Shown here in pieces: positions 6,191 to 7,654 of a DNA stretch of 7,654 nt. This stretch comes from a bacterium (GTDB lineage Bacteria > Myxococcota_A > Bradymonadia > UBA7976 > UBA1532): positions 1 to 7,654 of the forward strand of contig JAUHVS010000267.1 in assembly GCA_030424955.1 (NCBI GenBank). Reading direction: 5' to 3'. The notes under the pieces are model-generated. The model worked only from the letters and a program-made list of their open reading frames with translations, did no database searches and had not been told where the DNA came from. Both the position numbers and the translations under genes were made by a program. Each line of letters begins with the position of its first letter. The stretch's first letter is position 1.

Positions 6191-7201
6191 ATGAAGCTGT
6201 CCGACTTTCACTACGACCTGCCCCCCGAGCTGATCGCGCAGACGCCGAGCGCTCGCCGCGGCGGCAGCCGCCTGCTCCACGTCCCGGTGACGGGGCCCCG
6301 CACGATCACGCCCTTTGAGGCGATCCTCGACCGCTTCCGGGGCGACGAGGTGCTGGTGCTCAACGACACCAAGGTGGTGCCGGCGAGGCTCCGCGGGCAC
6401 AAGGCCTCGGGCGGGGAGGTCGAGCTGCTCTTTGTTGAGCCTTGCCCCGAGGGCATCGTCGCGCTCACCCGCGGGACGCGCCTCAAGCCGGGCACACCCA
6501 TCACGCTGCCCGGTGGCGCCACGGCGACCTTCCTCGAGCGACTCGACGACGGCGCCGCGAAGCTGTCCCTCGAGGGGGTGGTGGATCTGTGGGCGTGGCT
6601 GGAGGCCCACGGGGCGCTGCCCCTGCCGCCCTACATTGAGCGGGAGGCGGGCCCGGAGGACCGCGGCCGCTACCAGACGGTGTTCGCCGACAAGCCGGGC
6701 GCCGTCGCTGCCCCCACCGCGGGCCTGCACCTGACCGACGCCGTCTTGGACGCCCTGCGCGCCAAGGGCGTGGCCATCCACACCGTGACCCTACACGTCG
6801 GCCCGGGCACCTTCGCGCCCGTCCGTGTCGAGGACATCGCCACGCACCACATGCACTCCGAGCGCTTTGAGGTGCCTGCGGCGACGGCGGCTGCGGTGAC
6901 CTCGGGCCGACCGGTTGTGGCGGTGGGCACGACGGTGGTCCGGGCGCTGGAGGCCCACGCGCGGGCGCCGGGCGAGGGGCGCACCGACATCTTCATCTAC
7001 CCGGGCTTCGAGTTCCGGGTGGTGGATGGCCTGCTGACCAACTTCCACCTGCCCAGCAGCACCCTGATGATGTTGGTCAGCGCCTTCGCTGGCCACGCGC
7101 GCGTGATGGCGGCCTACGCGCACGCCGTCGAGGCGCGCCTCCAGTTCTTCAGCTATGGCGACGCGTCGCTGTGGGCCCGGGAGGGCGGCCGATGGACCTG
7201 A
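6191..7201 (+). CDS. queA: S-adenosylmethionine:tRNA ribosyltransferase-isomerase QueA
   Basis: QueA transfers and isomerises the ribose of S-adenosylmethionine onto preQ1 in tRNA to give epoxyqueuosine, the step after Tgt. The protein is 336 aa, normal to slightly short for the family (about 340-360). The start M-K-L-S-D-F-H-Y-D-L-P is the classic QueA N-terminus, which fixes the ATG at 6191 although the frame is open further upstream. Other hallmarks are V-L-N-D-T-K-V-V-P-A-R-L (from residue 56), R-Y-Q-T-V-F-A, A-P-T-A-G-L-H-L-T, L-H-V-G-P-G-T-F-A-P-V, and D-I-F-I-Y-P-G-F-E-F from residue 266 followed by L-T-N-F-H-L-P-S-S-T-L-M-M-L-V. No clear Shine-Dalgarno precedes the start, so translation may begin on a very short leader. 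It overlaps tgt by 10 nt, so the two are co-expressed. It is divergent from the CoA-transferase B gene and not part of that pathway. Confidence 0.97.
   Translation: MKLSDFHYDLPPELIAQTPSARRGGSRLLHVPVTGPRTITPFEAILDRFRGDEVLVLNDTKVVPARLRGHKASGGEVELLFVEPCPEGIVALTRGTRLKPGTPITLPGGATATFLERLDDGAAKLSLEGVVDLWAWLEAHGALPLPPYIEREAGPEDRGRYQTVFADKPGAVAAPTAGLHLTDAVLDALRAKGVAIHTVTLHVGPGTFAPVRVEDIATHHMHSERFEVPAATAAAVTSGRPVVAVGTTVVRALEAHARAPGEGRTDIFIYPGFEFRVVDGLLTNFHLPSSTLMMLVSAFAGHARVMAAYAHAVEARLQFFSYGDASLWAREGGRWT
7179..7184 (+). promoter_or_regulatory. Ribosome binding site for tgt inside queA
   Basis: GGGAGG inside the end of queA lies 7 nt before the ATG at 7192. It supports that start and translational coupling of tgt to queA. 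Confidence 0.65.
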
Positions 7202-7654
7202 ACTTTCGCGTCGAGGGCCGCTGCGCCCAGACCGGTGCGCGGCGCGGCCGCTTCCAGACCACCCACGGCGAGGTGGAGACCCCGATCTTCATGCCCGTCG
7301 GCACGGTCGCCAGCGTCAAGGGGCTCACGCCCGAGGAGCTCTACGACCTCGGCGCGACCATCATCCTCGGCAACACCTACCACCTGGCCATCCGCCCAGG
7401 CGTGGACTCGCTGCGGGCGCTGGGTGGCATGCACGAGATGTACAACTGGCGCCGCTCGATCCTGACGGACAGCGGCGGCTTCCAGATGCTCAGCCTGGCG
7501 GCGCTGCGCAAGGTGGACGAGCGCGGCGTGCGCTTCCGCAACCACATCGACGGGGCGCTGCTGGACCTCACGCCCGAGCACGCCATCGAGATCCAGGCGG
7601 CCATCGGCAGCGACATCATGATGTGCCTCGACCACCTCGAGGCGTCGACGGCGC
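7192..7654 (+). CDS. tgt: Bacterial tRNA-guanine transglycosylase Tgt (3' partial)
   Basis: Tgt swaps guanine 34 in GUN-anticodon tRNAs for preQ1, providing the substrate for QueA. The first 154 codons are present; the gene runs off the right edge. The N-terminus leads into T-P-I-F-M-P-V-G-T-V-A-S-V-K-G-L, then G-A-T-I-I-L-G-N-T-Y-H-L, R-P-G, M-Y-N-W, and L-T-D-S-G-G-F-Q with the catalytic acid/base Asp93. Next come F-R-N-H-I-D-G and G-S-D-I-M-M-C-L-D with substrate-binding Asp147. The nucleophilic Asp and the zinc-binding Cys/His residues lie beyond the window. The ATG at 7192 overlaps queA by 10 nt and has GGGAGG upstream. After Asp147 the sequence reads H-L, where E. coli and Zymomonas enzymes have E-C. 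Queuosine genes of this type are often followed by yajC-secDF, but that cannot be seen here. Confidence 0.96.
   Translation, partial: MDLNFRVEGRCAQTGARRGRFQTTHGEVETPIFMPVGTVASVKGLTPEELYDLGATIILGNTYHLAIRPGVDSLRALGGMHEMYNWRRSILTDSGGFQMLSLAALRKVDERGVRFRNHIDGALLDLTPEHAIEIQAAIGSDIMMCLDHLEASTA

Noticed and set aside
5912..6781. 289-codon - strand open frame across the intergenic gap and queA.
   Set aside because: Antisense to queA and out of frame with subunit B; no motif seen.
1..7654. CRISPR arrays, tRNA or rRNA genes, insertion sequences and phage genes.
   Set aside because: No regular direct repeats, no tRNA-like cloverleaf, no transposase or integrase motifs and no terminal repeats were seen; nearly all of the window is coding.

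Overview
The window is GC-rich (around 70% by eye), densely coded, and has strongly G/C-ending codons. That codon use and a queA-tgt pair suggest a high-GC Gram-negative bacterium. A myxobacterium or related Myxococcota is my best guess, but no marker gene here proves it.

Region 1 (1-5466, + strand) is a tightly packed operon of three genes. The first is a very large multidomain protein, open at the left edge. It has an N-terminal class III PLP aminotransferase domain in the style of lysine epsilon-aminotransferase, a central GNAT acetyltransferase, and a C-terminal class III aminotransferase-like domain that has lost its catalytic residues. It overlaps (ATGA) a complete, normal-looking class III omega-aminotransferase of the YodT/taurine-pyruvate type. 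That gene in turn overlaps (GTGA) subunit A of a family I 3-oxoacid CoA-transferase (YodS/ScoA/AtoD-like).

Region 2 (5484-6110, - strand) holds the matching CoA-transferase subunit B (YodR/ScoB/AtoA-like). It is convergent to subunit A, with only 17 bp and a 9-bp-stem hairpin between them. The set acetyltransferase + aminotransferase + CoA-transferase A/B matches the Bacillus yodP-yodT-yodS-yodR set. That set is linked to lysine breakdown through beta-lysine: KamA makes beta-lysine, the terminal amine is acetylated, the 3-amino group is transaminated, and the beta-keto acid is activated as a CoA ester. The aminomutase (kamA) and a deacetylase (yodQ) are not in the window, so the pathway assignment is an inference.

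Region 3 (6111-6190) is an 80-bp divergent intergenic region with a small set of inverted CCACGG/CCGTGG elements. Region 4 (6191-7654, + strand) is queA overlapping tgt, the last steps of queuosine tRNA modification; tgt runs off the right edge. These housekeeping genes look unrelated to the catabolic cluster.

The most interesting object is the AT-GNAT-pseudoAT fusion. The N-terminal domain keeps the Schiff-base Lys and PLP Asp but lacks the loop that normally reaches into the partner subunit's active site. The C-terminal domain has lost the Lys, the Asp, the phosphate loop and the substrate Arg but keeps that loop (S-T-W-D-G). This suggests a built-in pseudo-heterodimer with a single composite active site. 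A local sequence scar in the N-terminal domain is the main alternative explanation.
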